From contig NZ_JAAARM010000013.1 of assembly GCF_009908285.1 (NCBI RefSeq), forward strand, positions 62,001-126,000: 64,000 bases of DNA, written 5' to 3'. The DNA is from Pseudomonas sp. Fl4BN1 (GTDB lineage: Bacteria; Pseudomonadota; Gammaproteobacteria; Pseudomonadales; Pseudomonadaceae). Within the stretch, counting starts at the first letter, position 1, and each line of letters starts with the position of its first letter. Below the pieces are notes generated by a model. That model saw only the letters and a program-made list of their open reading frames with translations. It ran no database searches and was not told the origin of the DNA. Below, in pieces: positions 53,263 to 61,757 of this stretch. The position numbers were made by a program, and so were the translations under genes.

Positions 53263-53290
53263 TTGAGAGTTTTTGCGCCTGTCATATACT
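53263..53290 (+). promoter_or_regulatory. Promoter of the cold-shock gene
   Basis: TTGAGA (53263-53268), a 16-base spacer, then TATACT (53285-53290). This predicts a start near 53297 and a leader of about 110 bases, in line with the long structured leaders of csp mRNAs. Confidence 0.65.
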
Positions 53291-53407
53291 CGGTCGGCTC
53301 TCCAGCAGTCGTATCGCCTTCACTCATAGAGAGGCACGCCGTGGGAGAGTTCTCAAGGTTTGGTTGCAGTGCACCAATCCAATAATAAAAAAATGAGGTA
53401 TGGATTC

Positions 53408-53617
53408 ATGACTACTCGTGAGACCGGCAACGTGAAGTGGTTCAACGACGCCAAGGGCTACGGCTTTATTCAGCGTGAAGGTGGGGCGGACGTGTTTGTC
53501 CACTATCGAGCGATCCGTGGCGAGGGCCACCGCTCCCTGACCGAAGGCCAGCAGGTGGAATACGCTGTGGTCGATGGCCAGAAAGGTCTGCAAGCCGAAG
53601 ACGTCGTCGGCCTGTAA
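53408..53617 (+). CDS. Cold-shock domain protein
   Basis: 69 residues, one cold-shock domain. RNA-binding motifs are GNVKWFNDAKGYGFIQ (RNP1) and DVFVHYR (RNP2). It probably acts as an RNA chaperone. RNP2 has HY where CspA has HF, and the protein has RGEGHRSLTEGQQV. ATG at 53408 has GAGGT eight bases upstream; ATG 53393 is less likely. In PAO1 a cold-shock gene (PA1159) also precedes rlmA-dapE-ndvB (from memory). Confidence 0.95.
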   Translation: MTTRETGNVKWFNDAKGYGFIQREGGADVFVHYRAIRGEGHRSLTEGQQVEYAVVDGQKGLQAEDVVGL

Positions 53618-53624
53618 CCGACTC

Positions 53625-53706
53625 TGTAGGAGCTGGCTGCCAGCGAAAGGGCGACGCTGGCGATGCTAGGCTCAAGGGCCTCTTCGCCGGCAAGCCGGCT
53701 CCTACA
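53625..53706. repeat. REPIN after the cold-shock gene
   Basis: TGTAGGAGCTGGCTGCCAGCGAA at one end and TTCGCCGGCAAGCCGGCTCCTACA at the other are REPs in opposite orientation, about 82 bp overall. The two ends differ in core sequence (AGCTGGCTGCCAGC against CCGGCTTGCCGG). Confidence 0.85.
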
Positions 53707-53718
53707 GGTACGCAGTGT

Positions 53719-54096
53719 TCAGGCGGTGCGCCAGGTAATCTCTTCCTCACCATCGGTGCTGATACGCATCCAGCGATCGGCGGTTTCCTCACCTTCTTCC
53801 TCGACCCAACTGCCCGGTGCGCAGCGTACTTCGACATTCAGCGCGGCAAAGGCGGCGCGGGCACAGGCGATGTCGTCGTCCCAAGGAGTCTGGTCGCTCT
53901 CCAGGTACAGGCTGTTCCATTTGCCCACGGCCTTGGGCAGCCAGGTCACTGGTACGTTGCCGGCCTTGCACTTGTAGGTCTGGCCTTTCTGCACCCAGTC
54001 GCTGCATGGGCCGAGCACGGCGCCCAGCCAAGTGGCGATGGCCTTGTAGTCGACGTCGGCGTCTTTCAGGTAAATCTCGATATCGGGCTGGCGCAT
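53719..54096 (-). CDS. Small acidic protein, unknown function
   Basis: 125 residues, soluble and acidic. RQPDIEIYLKDADVDYKAIA, GNVPVTWLPKAVGKWNSLYL and DQTPWDDDIACARAAFAAL suggest a compact alpha/beta fold. No known family recognised, though similar genes occur between the cold-shock gene and rlmA in other pseudomonads (PA1160 position, from memory). ATG at 54096 with GAGGACATCC ahead of it. Confidence 0.78.
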   Translation of the reverse strand: MRQPDIEIYLKDADVDYKAIATWLGAVLGPCSDWVQKGQTYKCKAGNVPVTWLPKAVGKWNSLYLESDQTPWDDDIACARAAFAALNVEVRCAPGSWVEEEGEETADRWMRISTDGEEEITWRTA

Positions 54097-54181
54097 GGAT
54101 GTCCTCATTGCCGGTCTGAAAAATCCATTCGCGGATTTAATCGACCTCGAGCCCATGCCCGAGGTCTTGGGTTAAGTGGGG

Positions 54182-54991
54182 TTATTGCAGCACGAAGTAA
54201 TCGTAGAGCATCGATACGCTGACTTCGAAAGGCTCGGTCTGTTCGATCACTGCAGTCCGGCGTTCGGCACTGGCGCGCCAGCCATGGGGCGTCATGGCCA
54301 GCAGGTTGGCACGATCTTCCGGCCGCTCCAGGCGCAGCTTGAAGTCCAGGGTTTCGCTGTGGGCCAGGAACATGCCTTCCGGCACCAGGGCCAGGTGCTT
54401 GTCGTCGCTGTACTCACGCACTTCGTCGTAAAGACGTTCACGCAGCTCCATCAAGTGGCCGTTGGTGGGGCCAACCTTCATCAGACCGCCACCGGGGCTC
54501 AAGAGGCGCTTGGCTTCCAGCCAGTCGAGGGGGCTGAAGACGCTGGCGAGGAACTGGCAGCTGGCGTCGGCCAGGGGGATCCGCGCCATGCTGGCGACCA
54601 TCCAGGTCAGTTGCGGGGCGCGGCGGCAGGCGCGTTTTACCGCTTCCCGGGAAATATCCAGGGCGTAGCCATCGGCGTCGGGCAAGGCCTCGGAGAGCTG
54701 CGCGGTGTAGTAACCCTCGCCACAACCGATGTCCATCCAGCGCTGGGGTGCGCGTTGCGCCGCCAGCTCTGCCAGACGCTTGGCCACCGGGGCGTAATGC
54801 CCGGCGTTGAGGAAGTCACGACGGGCCTCGACCATGGCCTGGTTGTCACCCGGGTCGCGGCTGTTCTTGTGCTGCACCGGCAACAGGTTCAGGTAACCCT
54901 GGCGCGCACGGTCGAAACGATGCCCGGCCGGGCAGACAACGCCGTTATCCACGGCGTTCAGCGGAGCGCTGCAAAGAGGGCAGGCGAGCAT
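54182..54991 (-). CDS. rlmA: 23S rRNA (guanine745-N1)-methyltransferase RlmA
   Basis: 269 residues. An N-terminal zinc site (CPLCSAPLN with C4 and C7; VVCPAGHRFDRAR) is followed by FDRARQGYLNLLP, the family signature, and a SAM-binding domain (WMDIGCGEGYYTAQL). Methylates 23S rRNA near G745. Its ATG overlaps the dapE stop (TGATG), so it is translationally coupled. Confidence 0.92.
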   Translation of the reverse strand: MLACPLCSAPLNAVDNGVVCPAGHRFDRARQGYLNLLPVQHKNSRDPGDNQAMVEARRDFLNAGHYAPVAKRLAELAAQRAPQRWMDIGCGEGYYTAQLSEALPDADGYALDISREAVKRACRRAPQLTWMVASMARIPLADASCQFLASVFSPLDWLEAKRLLSPGGGLMKVGPTNGHLMELRERLYDEVREYSDDKHLALVPEGMFLAHSETLDFKLRLERPEDRANLLAMTPHGWRASAERRTAVIEQTEPFEVSVSMLYDYFVLQ

Positions 54992-56142
54992 CAGGCGAGC
55001 AACTTGATCAGGGTCTGATAGTAGATTTCGGTCAGCACATCGAGGTCGCTGGCCAGAATCCGTTCATTGACTTGGTGAATGGTGGCATTGACCGGCCCCA
55101 ACTCCACCACCTGGGTGCCCAGGGTGGCGATAAAGCGTCCGTCGGAAGTGCCGCCGCTGGTGGATGCCGTGGTTTCACGCCCGGTGATCAGCTTGATACT
55201 GGCCGATACCGCGTCCAGCAGGGCTCCGGGTTCGGTGAGGAACGGCAGGCCGGACAAGGCCCACTCCACGTGCCAGTCCAGGCCGTGCTTGTCGAGGATC
55301 GCCGCGACCCGCTGTTGCAGGCCTTCGACGGTGGATTCGGTAGAGAAGCGGAAATTGAACACCGCCACCAGTTCACCGGGAATCACGTTGGTGGCGCCGG
55401 TGCCGGAGTTGAGGTTGGAGATCTGGAAGCTGGTGGGCGGGAAGAAGGCATTGCCGTCGTCCCAATGCTCGGCTGCCAGTTCCGCCAGGGCTGGAGCCAC
55501 CAGGTGGATCGGGTTCTTGGCCAGGTGCGGGTAGGCCACGTGGCCTTGTACACCGCGCACGGTGAGCTTGGCGCCGAGGGAGCCGCGACGGCCGTTCTTG
55601 ACCACGTCGCCGACCAAGGTGGTGCTCGACGGTTCACCGACGATGCACCAGTCCAGGCGTTCCTTGCGTGCTGCCAGGCGCTCGACCACGGCCTTGGTAC
55701 CGTGGTGCGCAGGGCCTTCTTCATCGCTGGTGATCAGGAAGGCCACCGAGCCTTGGTGATCCGGGTAGTCGCTGACGAAACGTTCGGCAGCGACCAGCAT
55801 GGCCGCCAGGCTGCCTTTCATGTCTGCCGCGCCACGGCCGCAGAGCATGCCGTGCTCATCGATCAGGGCCTCGAACGGGTCATTTTGCCAAGCCTGGAGC
55901 GGACCTGTGGGCACCACGTCGGTGTGCCCGGCGAAGCACAGCACTGGACCCGGGTGCTTGCCGTGGCTGGCCCAGAAGTTGTCCACGTCCTCGATACGCA
56001 TGGGTTCGAGCTTGAAGCCGGCATCCCCCAGGCGCTGCATCATCAGCTTCTGGCAGTCGGCGTCGACCGGCGTCACCGAAGGGCGGCGGATCAGATCACA
56101 GGCAAGTTGCAGGGTCGGCGAAAGCTCGGCATGGGCCGTCAT
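54991..56142 (-). CDS. dapE: Succinyl-diaminopimelate desuccinylase DapE
   Basis: 383 residues. A zinc peptidase-family enzyme of lysine/meso-diaminopimelate synthesis that removes succinate from N-succinyl-LL-diaminopimelate. Metal and catalytic motifs are CFAGHTDVVPTG, CGRGAADMKGS, ITSDEEGPAHHGT and VGEPSSTTLVGD. FSGGTSDGRF-like STSGGTSDGRFIA is also present. dapD for the same pathway lies at 61758. ATG at 56142 follows CCGGAGTTCCCCC. Confidence 0.97.
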   Translation of the reverse strand: MTAHAELSPTLQLACDLIRRPSVTPVDADCQKLMMQRLGDAGFKLEPMRIEDVDNFWASHGKHPGPVLCFAGHTDVVPTGPLQAWQNDPFEALIDEHGMLCGRGAADMKGSLAAMLVAAERFVSDYPDHQGSVAFLITSDEEGPAHHGTKAVVERLAARKERLDWCIVGEPSSTTLVGDVVKNGRRGSLGAKLTVRGVQGHVAYPHLAKNPIHLVAPALAELAAEHWDDGNAFFPPTSFQISNLNSGTGATNVIPGELVAVFNFRFSTESTVEGLQQRVAAILDKHGLDWHVEWALSGLPFLTEPGALLDAVSASIKLITGRETTASTSGGTSDGRFIATLGTQVVELGPVNATIHQVNERILASDLDVLTEIYYQTLIKLLA

Positions 56143-56167
56143 GGGGGAACTCCGGTGCAAGGCGTTG

Positions 56168-56245
56168 TGTAGGAGCCGGTTTGCCGGCGATGGCGGTTGA
56201 GCAGTGGCACCGCGTGGTTTTGATCGCTGCTAAGCCAGCTCCTAC
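56168..56245. repeat. REPIN upstream of dapE
   Basis: TGTAGGAGCCGGTTTGCCGGCGAT at the left end and ATCGCTGCTAAGCCAGCTCCTAC at the right end are inverted, about 78 bp overall. Both ends carry substitutions in the core, so it looks old. Confidence 0.78.
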
Positions 56246-56329
56246 CTGTTATGGGCAAGGCGCGCAAAATGGCGGATATCTTAAAGCAAAACGGCGGCCA
56301 GAGGCCGCCGTTTAGTCGTGTGCGTCGAT

Positions 56330-58921
56330 TTACGCAGCCGGGGCCGGCTCTGCTTGCACTGCCGGTTTGGGCAGCGAAGACAGGAAGGCCATGATCAGCG
56401 CTGCCAGATACGGCAGCGACTGCACCAGCAACATCGTCACCCAGAAGCGTATGTCGTTGCTCGGCAGGCCTTGCACCAGGAAGATGCCCAGCGCCGCGCC
56501 CCACAGCAGCAGCATGATGAACAGCTCCTCACGGGCTTCCGAGATCGCCACCCAGAAACCGTGGTTGTCGGCGTTCTTCGGAGTGCGGAAGAACGGAATG
56601 CTGCTGGTGAAGAAGCCATACAGCACCGCCTTGGCGATGGTGTGCGACAACGCCAGGCCGGCCAGTGCCGCGCAGAACGCATCTTTCAGGTTGACCCCCA
56701 CCGCGCGGCGGTAGAGGAAGATGATCTTGCCGACCTTGAACACGAACAGCGCCAACGGCGGGATCGCGAAAATCAGCAGCGGCGGATCGACCCGTTGCGG
56801 CACGATGATCATCGCCGCCGACCACAACAGGGCGCCGACGGTGAAGAAGATGTTCATGCCGTCCGCCACCCACGGCAGCCAGCCCGCGAGGAAGTGGTAG
56901 CGCTGGCCACGGGTCAGCTCGGTGTCCTTGCCGCGCAGCAGGCTGGCGGTGTGGCGCTTGATGATCTGGATCGCGCCGTAGGCCCAGCGGAAACGCTGTT
57001 TCTTGAAGTCGATGAAGGTGTCGGGCATCAGGCCCTTGCCGTAGCTGGTGTGGTAGTAGGCGGCCGACAAGCCTTTCTCGAACACCCGCAGGCCCAGTTC
57101 GGCATCTTCGCAGATGCACCAGTCGGCCCAGCCCAGCTCTTCGAGCACCGAGCGCCGGGTCATGGTCATGGTGCCGTGCTGGATGATCGCGTCACGGTCG
57201 TTGCGGGTGACCATACCGATGTGGAAGAAGCCTTTGTACTCCGCGTAGCAGAGCTTCTTGAAGGTGCTTTCGTTCTGGTCGCGGTAGTCCTGGGGCGACT
57301 GCACGATGGCGATCTTCGGGTCGGCGAAGTGCGGCACCATGTGCTTGAGCCAGTTGCGGTCGACGCAGTAGTCGGAGTCGATCACCGCGATCACTTCGGC
57401 ATCCTTGGCGGTATGCGGCAGCAGGTAGTTCAGCGCCCCACCCTTGAAACCGGCCAGGGGCGCGACGTGGAAGAACTTGAAGCGCGGGCCCAGGGTTTGG
57501 CAATAGGCCTGCACCGGTTCCCAGACCGCCGGGTCCTTGGTGTTGTTGTCGATGATCAGGACTTCGTAGTCCGGGTAATCGAGGTTGGCCAGGGCGTCGA
57601 GGGTCTGTTTGACCATCTCCGGCGGCTCGTTGTAGCAGGGCACGTGGATCGAGACTTTTGGCCGGTAATTGGATTCGCCCTCAACGGGCAGGAATTCACG
57701 CCGGCGTTTGTGGGTCCACACCGCTTCAGCCAGTTCATGGGCCTCGGTCAGCAATACGATAAACACCCCGAGCGCGCCGAGGGCCAGCAGGAAACCCACC
57801 GTCAGGCTGAACCAGGTGCTGTATTGCTGGCTGTAGTCGTAGCCGATCCACACCAGCACCGAACCGCAGAGGAACGCGGTGAAGGTGAGGAAGGTCCGGC
57901 CGCGCTGGCGCAGGGCCGAGCCGTCGATCATCAGCAGGGTCAGGGACAACAGGGCCAGGACCACCGAGCCGATGGCCAGTACTCGCCACTGAGGGATCGC
58001 TACTACCGGGCCTTCGAAGTTGAATTTCTGCTGGCGCGCAGCGTTAAACACGCCCCAGTACGCGCCCACCGAACCTTCGTCACTGGCCTTCCACGGCTGG
58101 TCGAAGGCTTCGATGACGAAATAGTTGTAGCCCTGGCGGTTGAGTTTGTTGACCAGGGTGCGCAGGTAGATCGCCTGGTCCGCCGGGCTGGCGTCAGCCC
58201 CGCCGCGCATACGACCGTTGCTCGGCCAGCCGACCTCGGACAGCAGCAGCGGCTTTTTCGGGAACATCTTTTTCAGGTCTTTGGCGCGGTCGAGGACAAA
58301 CTGTCCGGCCTTGTCCACTGGGATGAACTCCCAGTAGGGCAGAATGTGCGCGGCGATCAGGTCGACGTGCTTGGCCAGTTCCGGGTGCTCTTCCCAGACG
58401 TGCCACTGTTCTGAAGTGGTCACTGGCACTTTCACTGCGGCACGGACCCGGTCGAGGATCACCGACAACTGGTCAGCGGTGATTTCCTTGCGGAAGATCG
58501 CTTCGTTGCCCACCACCACGCGAACCACACTGCGGGAACTGTTGGCCAGTTCGATGGCGCGCATGATCTCTCGTTCATTGCGCTCCAGGTCCGGGCTGAT
58601 CCAGATCCCCAGGGTCACCCGCAAACCGAACTCTTCCGCCAGCTTGGGGATGTCGCCCAGGCTGCCATCCACCGAATAGGTACGGATGTTGTCGGTCAGC
58701 TTGCTCATGATCTCCAGGTCACGACGCATTTCATCGTCGGACGGGTACTGGTCCTTCTGCGGGAATTGACCCTGCTGGAAAGGCGAGTAGGAAAAACCGG
58801 AGATCTGTTCCGGCCAGTCGGGGGCCGAGACCGGGCGATTGATCAACGCCCAGAAACCGGTGAATAGCGCGGCAATGGCCAGCACTATCACCAGATTGAG
58901 TCCAAATTTACGCGATGACAT
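56330..58921 (-). CDS. ndvB: Beta-(1-3)-glucosyltransferase NdvB
   Basis: 863 residues. An inner-membrane enzyme that makes cyclic/periplasmic beta-glucans; NdvB glucans in P. aeruginosa contribute to biofilm-specific antibiotic tolerance. It has an N-terminal membrane segment (LNLVIVLAIAALFTGFWAL), a GH17-like domain (about residues 35-300, with VVVGNEAIF and LLSEVGWPSNG) and two membrane segments. Next comes a GT2 domain with VAVIDSDYCVDRN-type DSD, EDAELGLRV and the QRFRW (QxxRW) processive-synthase motif, and further membrane segments. ATG at 58921 (MSSRKFGL) is preferred to the 18-residue extension. Confidence 0.93.
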   Translation of the reverse strand: MSSRKFGLNLVIVLAIAALFTGFWALINRPVSAPDWPEQISGFSYSPFQQGQFPQKDQYPSDDEMRRDLEIMSKLTDNIRTYSVDGSLGDIPKLAEEFGLRVTLGIWISPDLERNEREIMRAIELANSSRSVVRVVVGNEAIFRKEITADQLSVILDRVRAAVKVPVTTSEQWHVWEEHPELAKHVDLIAAHILPYWEFIPVDKAGQFVLDRAKDLKKMFPKKPLLLSEVGWPSNGRMRGGADASPADQAIYLRTLVNKLNRQGYNYFVIEAFDQPWKASDEGSVGAYWGVFNAARQQKFNFEGPVVAIPQWRVLAIGSVVLALLSLTLLMIDGSALRQRGRTFLTFTAFLCGSVLVWIGYDYSQQYSTWFSLTVGFLLALGALGVFIVLLTEAHELAEAVWTHKRRREFLPVEGESNYRPKVSIHVPCYNEPPEMVKQTLDALANLDYPDYEVLIIDNNTKDPAVWEPVQAYCQTLGPRFKFFHVAPLAGFKGGALNYLLPHTAKDAEVIAVIDSDYCVDRNWLKHMVPHFADPKIAIVQSPQDYRDQNESTFKKLCYAEYKGFFHIGMVTRNDRDAIIQHGTMTMTRRSVLEELGWADWCICEDAELGLRVFEKGLSAAYYHTSYGKGLMPDTFIDFKKQRFRWAYGAIQIIKRHTASLLRGKDTELTRGQRYHFLAGWLPWVADGMNIFFTVGALLWSAAMIIVPQRVDPPLLIFAIPPLALFVFKVGKIIFLYRRAVGVNLKDAFCAALAGLALSHTIAKAVLYGFFTSSIPFFRTPKNADNHGFWVAISEAREELFIMLLLWGAALGIFLVQGLPSNDIRFWVTMLLVQSLPYLAALIMAFLSSLPKPAVQAEPAPAA

Positions 58922-59106
58922 AGCTATTTCGGGTTCCAAAAGGTGTGGAACGAGGGAAGGGTTGGCAGGCGCCAAACGGCGGGCATCCTACACTGGCCCC
59001 CAACTGAGCGTACAGCGCACAGAGGAAAGCCAGACCTTGGGCACTGTATTTGCGTTTAAGTTCTTAACTTGTAGCTTGCGGCTTAAAACTTGTCGCTGCC
59101 TGGTCC

Positions 59107-59112
59107 TATAAT
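59107..59112 (+). promoter_or_regulatory. -10 box of tcdA
   Basis: A consensus TATAAT lies 26 bp upstream of the tcdA ATG. No clear -35 (TTAAAA at 18 bp). Confidence 0.45.
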
Positions 59113-59138
59113 ACGCGCCGGTTTTTTAGGTGATGGTC

Positions 59139-59951
59139 ATGAGTACAGAAGATCCACGGTTTGCCGGCGTCGCTCGTCTATATGGCATTGAAGGCCTGGA
59201 GCGGCTGCGGGCGGCCCATGTGGCGATCGTCGGTGTCGGCGGAGTCGGTTCCTGGGCGGCGGAAGCCATTGCCCGTTGCGGAGTGGGGGAGATTTCGCTG
59301 TTCGACCTCGATGACGTCTGCGTCAGCAACAGCAACCGGCAACTGCATGCCCTGGACAGCACCGTGGGCAAAGCCAAGGTCGAGGTCATGGCCGAGCGCC
59401 TGCGGGGCATCAACCCCGCTTGCACGGTGCATGCAGTGGCAGACTTCGTCACCCGTGACACCATGGCCGAGTACATCACCCCGAACATCGACTGCGTGAT
59501 CGACTGCATCGACAGCGTGAATGCCAAGGCGGCACTGATCGCCTGGTGCAAGCGCCGCAAGATCCAGATCATCACCACTGGCGGCGCGGGCGGGCAGATC
59601 GATCCGACCCTGATCCAGGTCTGCGACCTGAACCGTACCTTCAACGACCCGTTGGCCTCCAAAGTGCGTTCCACCCTGCGCCGCGACTACGGTTTCTCGC
59701 GTACCGTGACCCGGCACTACAGCGTGCCTTGCGTGTTTTCCACCGAACAACTGCGTTATCCGAAACCGGACGGCAGCATCTGCCTGCAGAAGAGTTTTGT
59801 CGGGGATGGGGTGAAGCTGGACTGCGCCGGAGGCTTTGGTGCGGTGATGATGGTCACCGCGACCTTCGGCATGGTGGCGGCAACCAAGGCCGTGGACAAG
59901 ATCGTTGCCGGCGTGCGCCGCCCGTCCGAGCGCAGCAAACCCGGCGCATAA
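59139..59951 (+). CDS. tcdA: tRNA threonylcarbamoyladenosine dehydratase TcdA (CsdL)
   Basis: 270 residues. An E1-like ATP-dependent enzyme that cyclises t6A to ct6A in tRNA. Nucleotide site: VAIVGVGGVGSWAAEAIARC; acceptor region SLFDLDDVCVSNSNRQ; and IITTGGAGGQIDPT. In E. coli it works with CsdA and CsdE, both encoded convergently here. ATG 59139 is chosen over ATG 59133 and GTG 59130 by spacing to AGGTG. Confidence 0.93.
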   Translation: MSTEDPRFAGVARLYGIEGLERLRAAHVAIVGVGGVGSWAAEAIARCGVGEISLFDLDDVCVSNSNRQLHALDSTVGKAKVEVMAERLRGINPACTVHAVADFVTRDTMAEYITPNIDCVIDCIDSVNAKAALIAWCKRRKIQIITTGGAGGQIDPTLIQVCDLNRTFNDPLASKVRSTLRRDYGFSRTVTRHYSVPCVFSTEQLRYPKPDGSICLQKSFVGDGVKLDCAGGFGAVMMVTATFGMVAATKAVDKIVAGVRRPSERSKPGA

Positions 59952-59978
59952 GGCCGGCTCGCACAGACGCAGGCCGTT

Positions 59979-60060
59979 GTAGGAGCTGGCTTGCCAGCGA
60001 AAGGGGCCCAGAGGGCGATGCTCGGCTTGTGGCCCTCTTCGCCGGCAAGCCGGCTCCTAC
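59979..60060. repeat. REPIN between tcdA and csdE
   Basis: TGTAGGAGCTGGCTTGCCAGCGAA and TTCGCCGGCAAGCCGGCTCCTAC are inverted ends of an 82-bp REPIN. Its right end overlaps the last codon of csdE: the TAG stop is part of the GTAGGAG terminus. Confidence 0.88.
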
Positions 60061-60479
60061 CGGGTTACGGAGGGGGGGCTGGCCAGTTCGCTCATGCGTT
60101 GCAAGACGGCGTTCAGGCCATTGCTGCGCGAAGGCGAGAGTTGGCGTGACAGGCCCAGTTGGTTGAACCAGTCGGCCAGGTCCACTTCCCGCAACTGCTC
60201 GGCCGTCAGGCCATTGACCCGCGCCAGCAGCAGGGCCACCAGCCCGCGAATCAGCCGCGCATCGCTGGCCGCGGCAAACTGCCAATGACCGTCAACCAGA
60301 GTCGCCACCAGCCAGACCAGGCTTTCACAGCCATGTACCTGATTGCTGTCGACCTTGTCCTCTTCGCTCAGGGCCGGCAGGCGCTCGCCCCATTGCATCA
60401 GCAGGCGCGCCCGCTGTTCCCAGCCGGCAGCCCCCTGGAAAATCTCCAGGGCGGCGACTGCATCTGCCGGCAGGCTCAT
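60057..60479 (-). CDS. csdE: SufE/CsdE-family sulfur acceptor
   Basis: 140 residues. Accepts sulfur from a cysteine desulfurase on the cysteine in SNQVHGCESLVWL. The fold blocks AAGWEQRARLLMQWGERLPAL and WFNQLGLSRQLSPSRSNGL are typical of SufE/CsdE. Overlaps csdA by 4 bp. The stop codon lies inside a REPIN end, and the final residues (SPPSVTR) may be altered by that insertion. Confidence 0.92.
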   Translation of the reverse strand: MSLPADAVAALEIFQGAAGWEQRARLLMQWGERLPALSEEDKVDSNQVHGCESLVWLVATLVDGHWQFAAASDARLIRGLVALLLARVNGLTAEQLREVDLADWFNQLGLSRQLSPSRSNGLNAVLQRMSELASPPSVTR

Positions 60480-61681
60480 CGCAGTAACTCCAGGGCCTGG
60501 TCCAAGGCTTCGAAAAAGCGCTCCAGGTCCTCGGAGTCGTTGTACAGCGCCAGGGAAACGCGTATCGCCCCGGCCAGCCCCAGGCTTTTCATCAAGGGCA
60601 TGGCGCAGTGATGACCGGCGCGCACGGCGATGCCTTGCTCGGTCAGCAGATGCGCCAGGTCGGCGTTGTGCACACCGTCCACCACGAAGCTGACCAGGGC
60701 CAGTTGCGGGGTGCCCAGCAGGCGGATGCCGTTGCGCGCCTGCAGGCCGTGCAGCAGGTAGGCGTGCAACGCGGCTTCATGGTCGGCGACGGCTTGCTGA
60801 TCCAGGCCGGTGAGATAGTCCAGGGCCGCACCGAGGCCGATGACCCCGGCAATTGGTGGCGTACCGGCTTCGAAACCCAGGGGCGCGGGGCGGAAGCTGG
60901 CGTGCTGGTAGTCGGCGTCCTGGACCATTTCGCCACCGAACTGCCAGTGACGCAGGCCCTTGAGCGCCTGATGGCGGCCGAATAGCACTCCGACCCCATC
61001 CGGGCCATAGAGTTTGTGGCTGGAGAACACATAGAAGTCGCACCCCAGCGCTTGTACATCATGCCGGCCATGGACCACGCCCTGGGCGCCGTCGATCACC
61101 GTCAGCGCCCCTTGGGCTTTGGCCATGGCCAGTAGCGGGGTCAACGGCTGCCAGGCGCCGAGCACGTTGGACAGTTGGCTGACCGCCAACAGGCGGGTGC
61201 GCGTGCCGATCAAGCGGCTTGCCGCGTCGATATCGATCAGGCCGTCGCCATCCAGGGGCAGGACGATCAGCTTGAGGCTGCGCCGCTGGGCCAGCTGCTG
61301 CCAGGGCAGCAAGTTGGCGTGGTGTTCCAGGGCACTGATGACGATCTCATCGCCCGTTTCGAATTGGTGTTCCAGGCCATAAGCCAGGAGATTGAGTGCG
61401 CAAGTTGCGCCGTGGGTAAAGACGATCTGCCCGCTGTCACCGATATTCAGCCATTGGCCGACCTTGCTGCGGCTGTCCTCGAACGCCTGGGTGGCGTGGG
61501 CGCCGGGCAAGTGCTGGGCACGGTGCACGTTGGCTGCACCATTGGTGTAGTAGTGCGCCAGGGCATCCAGCAGGGCTTGGGGTTTTTGCGTAGTGGCGGC
61601 GTTGTCCAGGTACGTCTGGTCCTGGCGTTGCAGGGCGGCGATGGCCGGGAAATCGGCGCGCCAGGGGGAGGCTACAAGCAT
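60476..61681 (-). CDS. csdA: Cysteine desulfurase (CsdA/SufS type)
   Basis: 401 residues. A PLP enzyme that mobilises sulfur from cysteine. The PLP lysine is in FSSHKLYGPDGVGVLFG and the active-site cysteine in RAGHHCAMPLM. YLDNAATTQKP marks the N-terminus. Coupled to csdE, and convergent with tcdA, so assignment to CSD rather than SUF rests on context: no sufBCD genes are present here. Confidence 0.94.
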   Translation of the reverse strand: MLVASPWRADFPAIAALQRQDQTYLDNAATTQKPQALLDALAHYYTNGAANVHRAQHLPGAHATQAFEDSRSKVGQWLNIGDSGQIVFTHGATCALNLLAYGLEHQFETGDEIVISALEHHANLLPWQQLAQRRSLKLIVLPLDGDGLIDIDAASRLIGTRTRLLAVSQLSNVLGAWQPLTPLLAMAKAQGALTVIDGAQGVVHGRHDVQALGCDFYVFSSHKLYGPDGVGVLFGRHQALKGLRHWQFGGEMVQDADYQHASFRPAPLGFEAGTPPIAGVIGLGAALDYLTGLDQQAVADHEAALHAYLLHGLQARNGIRLLGTPQLALVSFVVDGVHNADLAHLLTEQGIAVRAGHHCAMPLMKSLGLAGAIRVSLALYNDSEDLERFFEALDQALELLR

Positions 61682-61757
61682 GGTGGCAGAACTCGTTTGA
61701 ACAGGCCGGGCGCCGATGATAAGCGCCCGGCAGGTTCCTGTGGAACCGAATCGCTGC

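Noticed and set aside
56318..58414. 698-residue plus-strand frame
   Set aside because: Antisense to ndvB, whose glycosyltransferase motifs are unambiguous.
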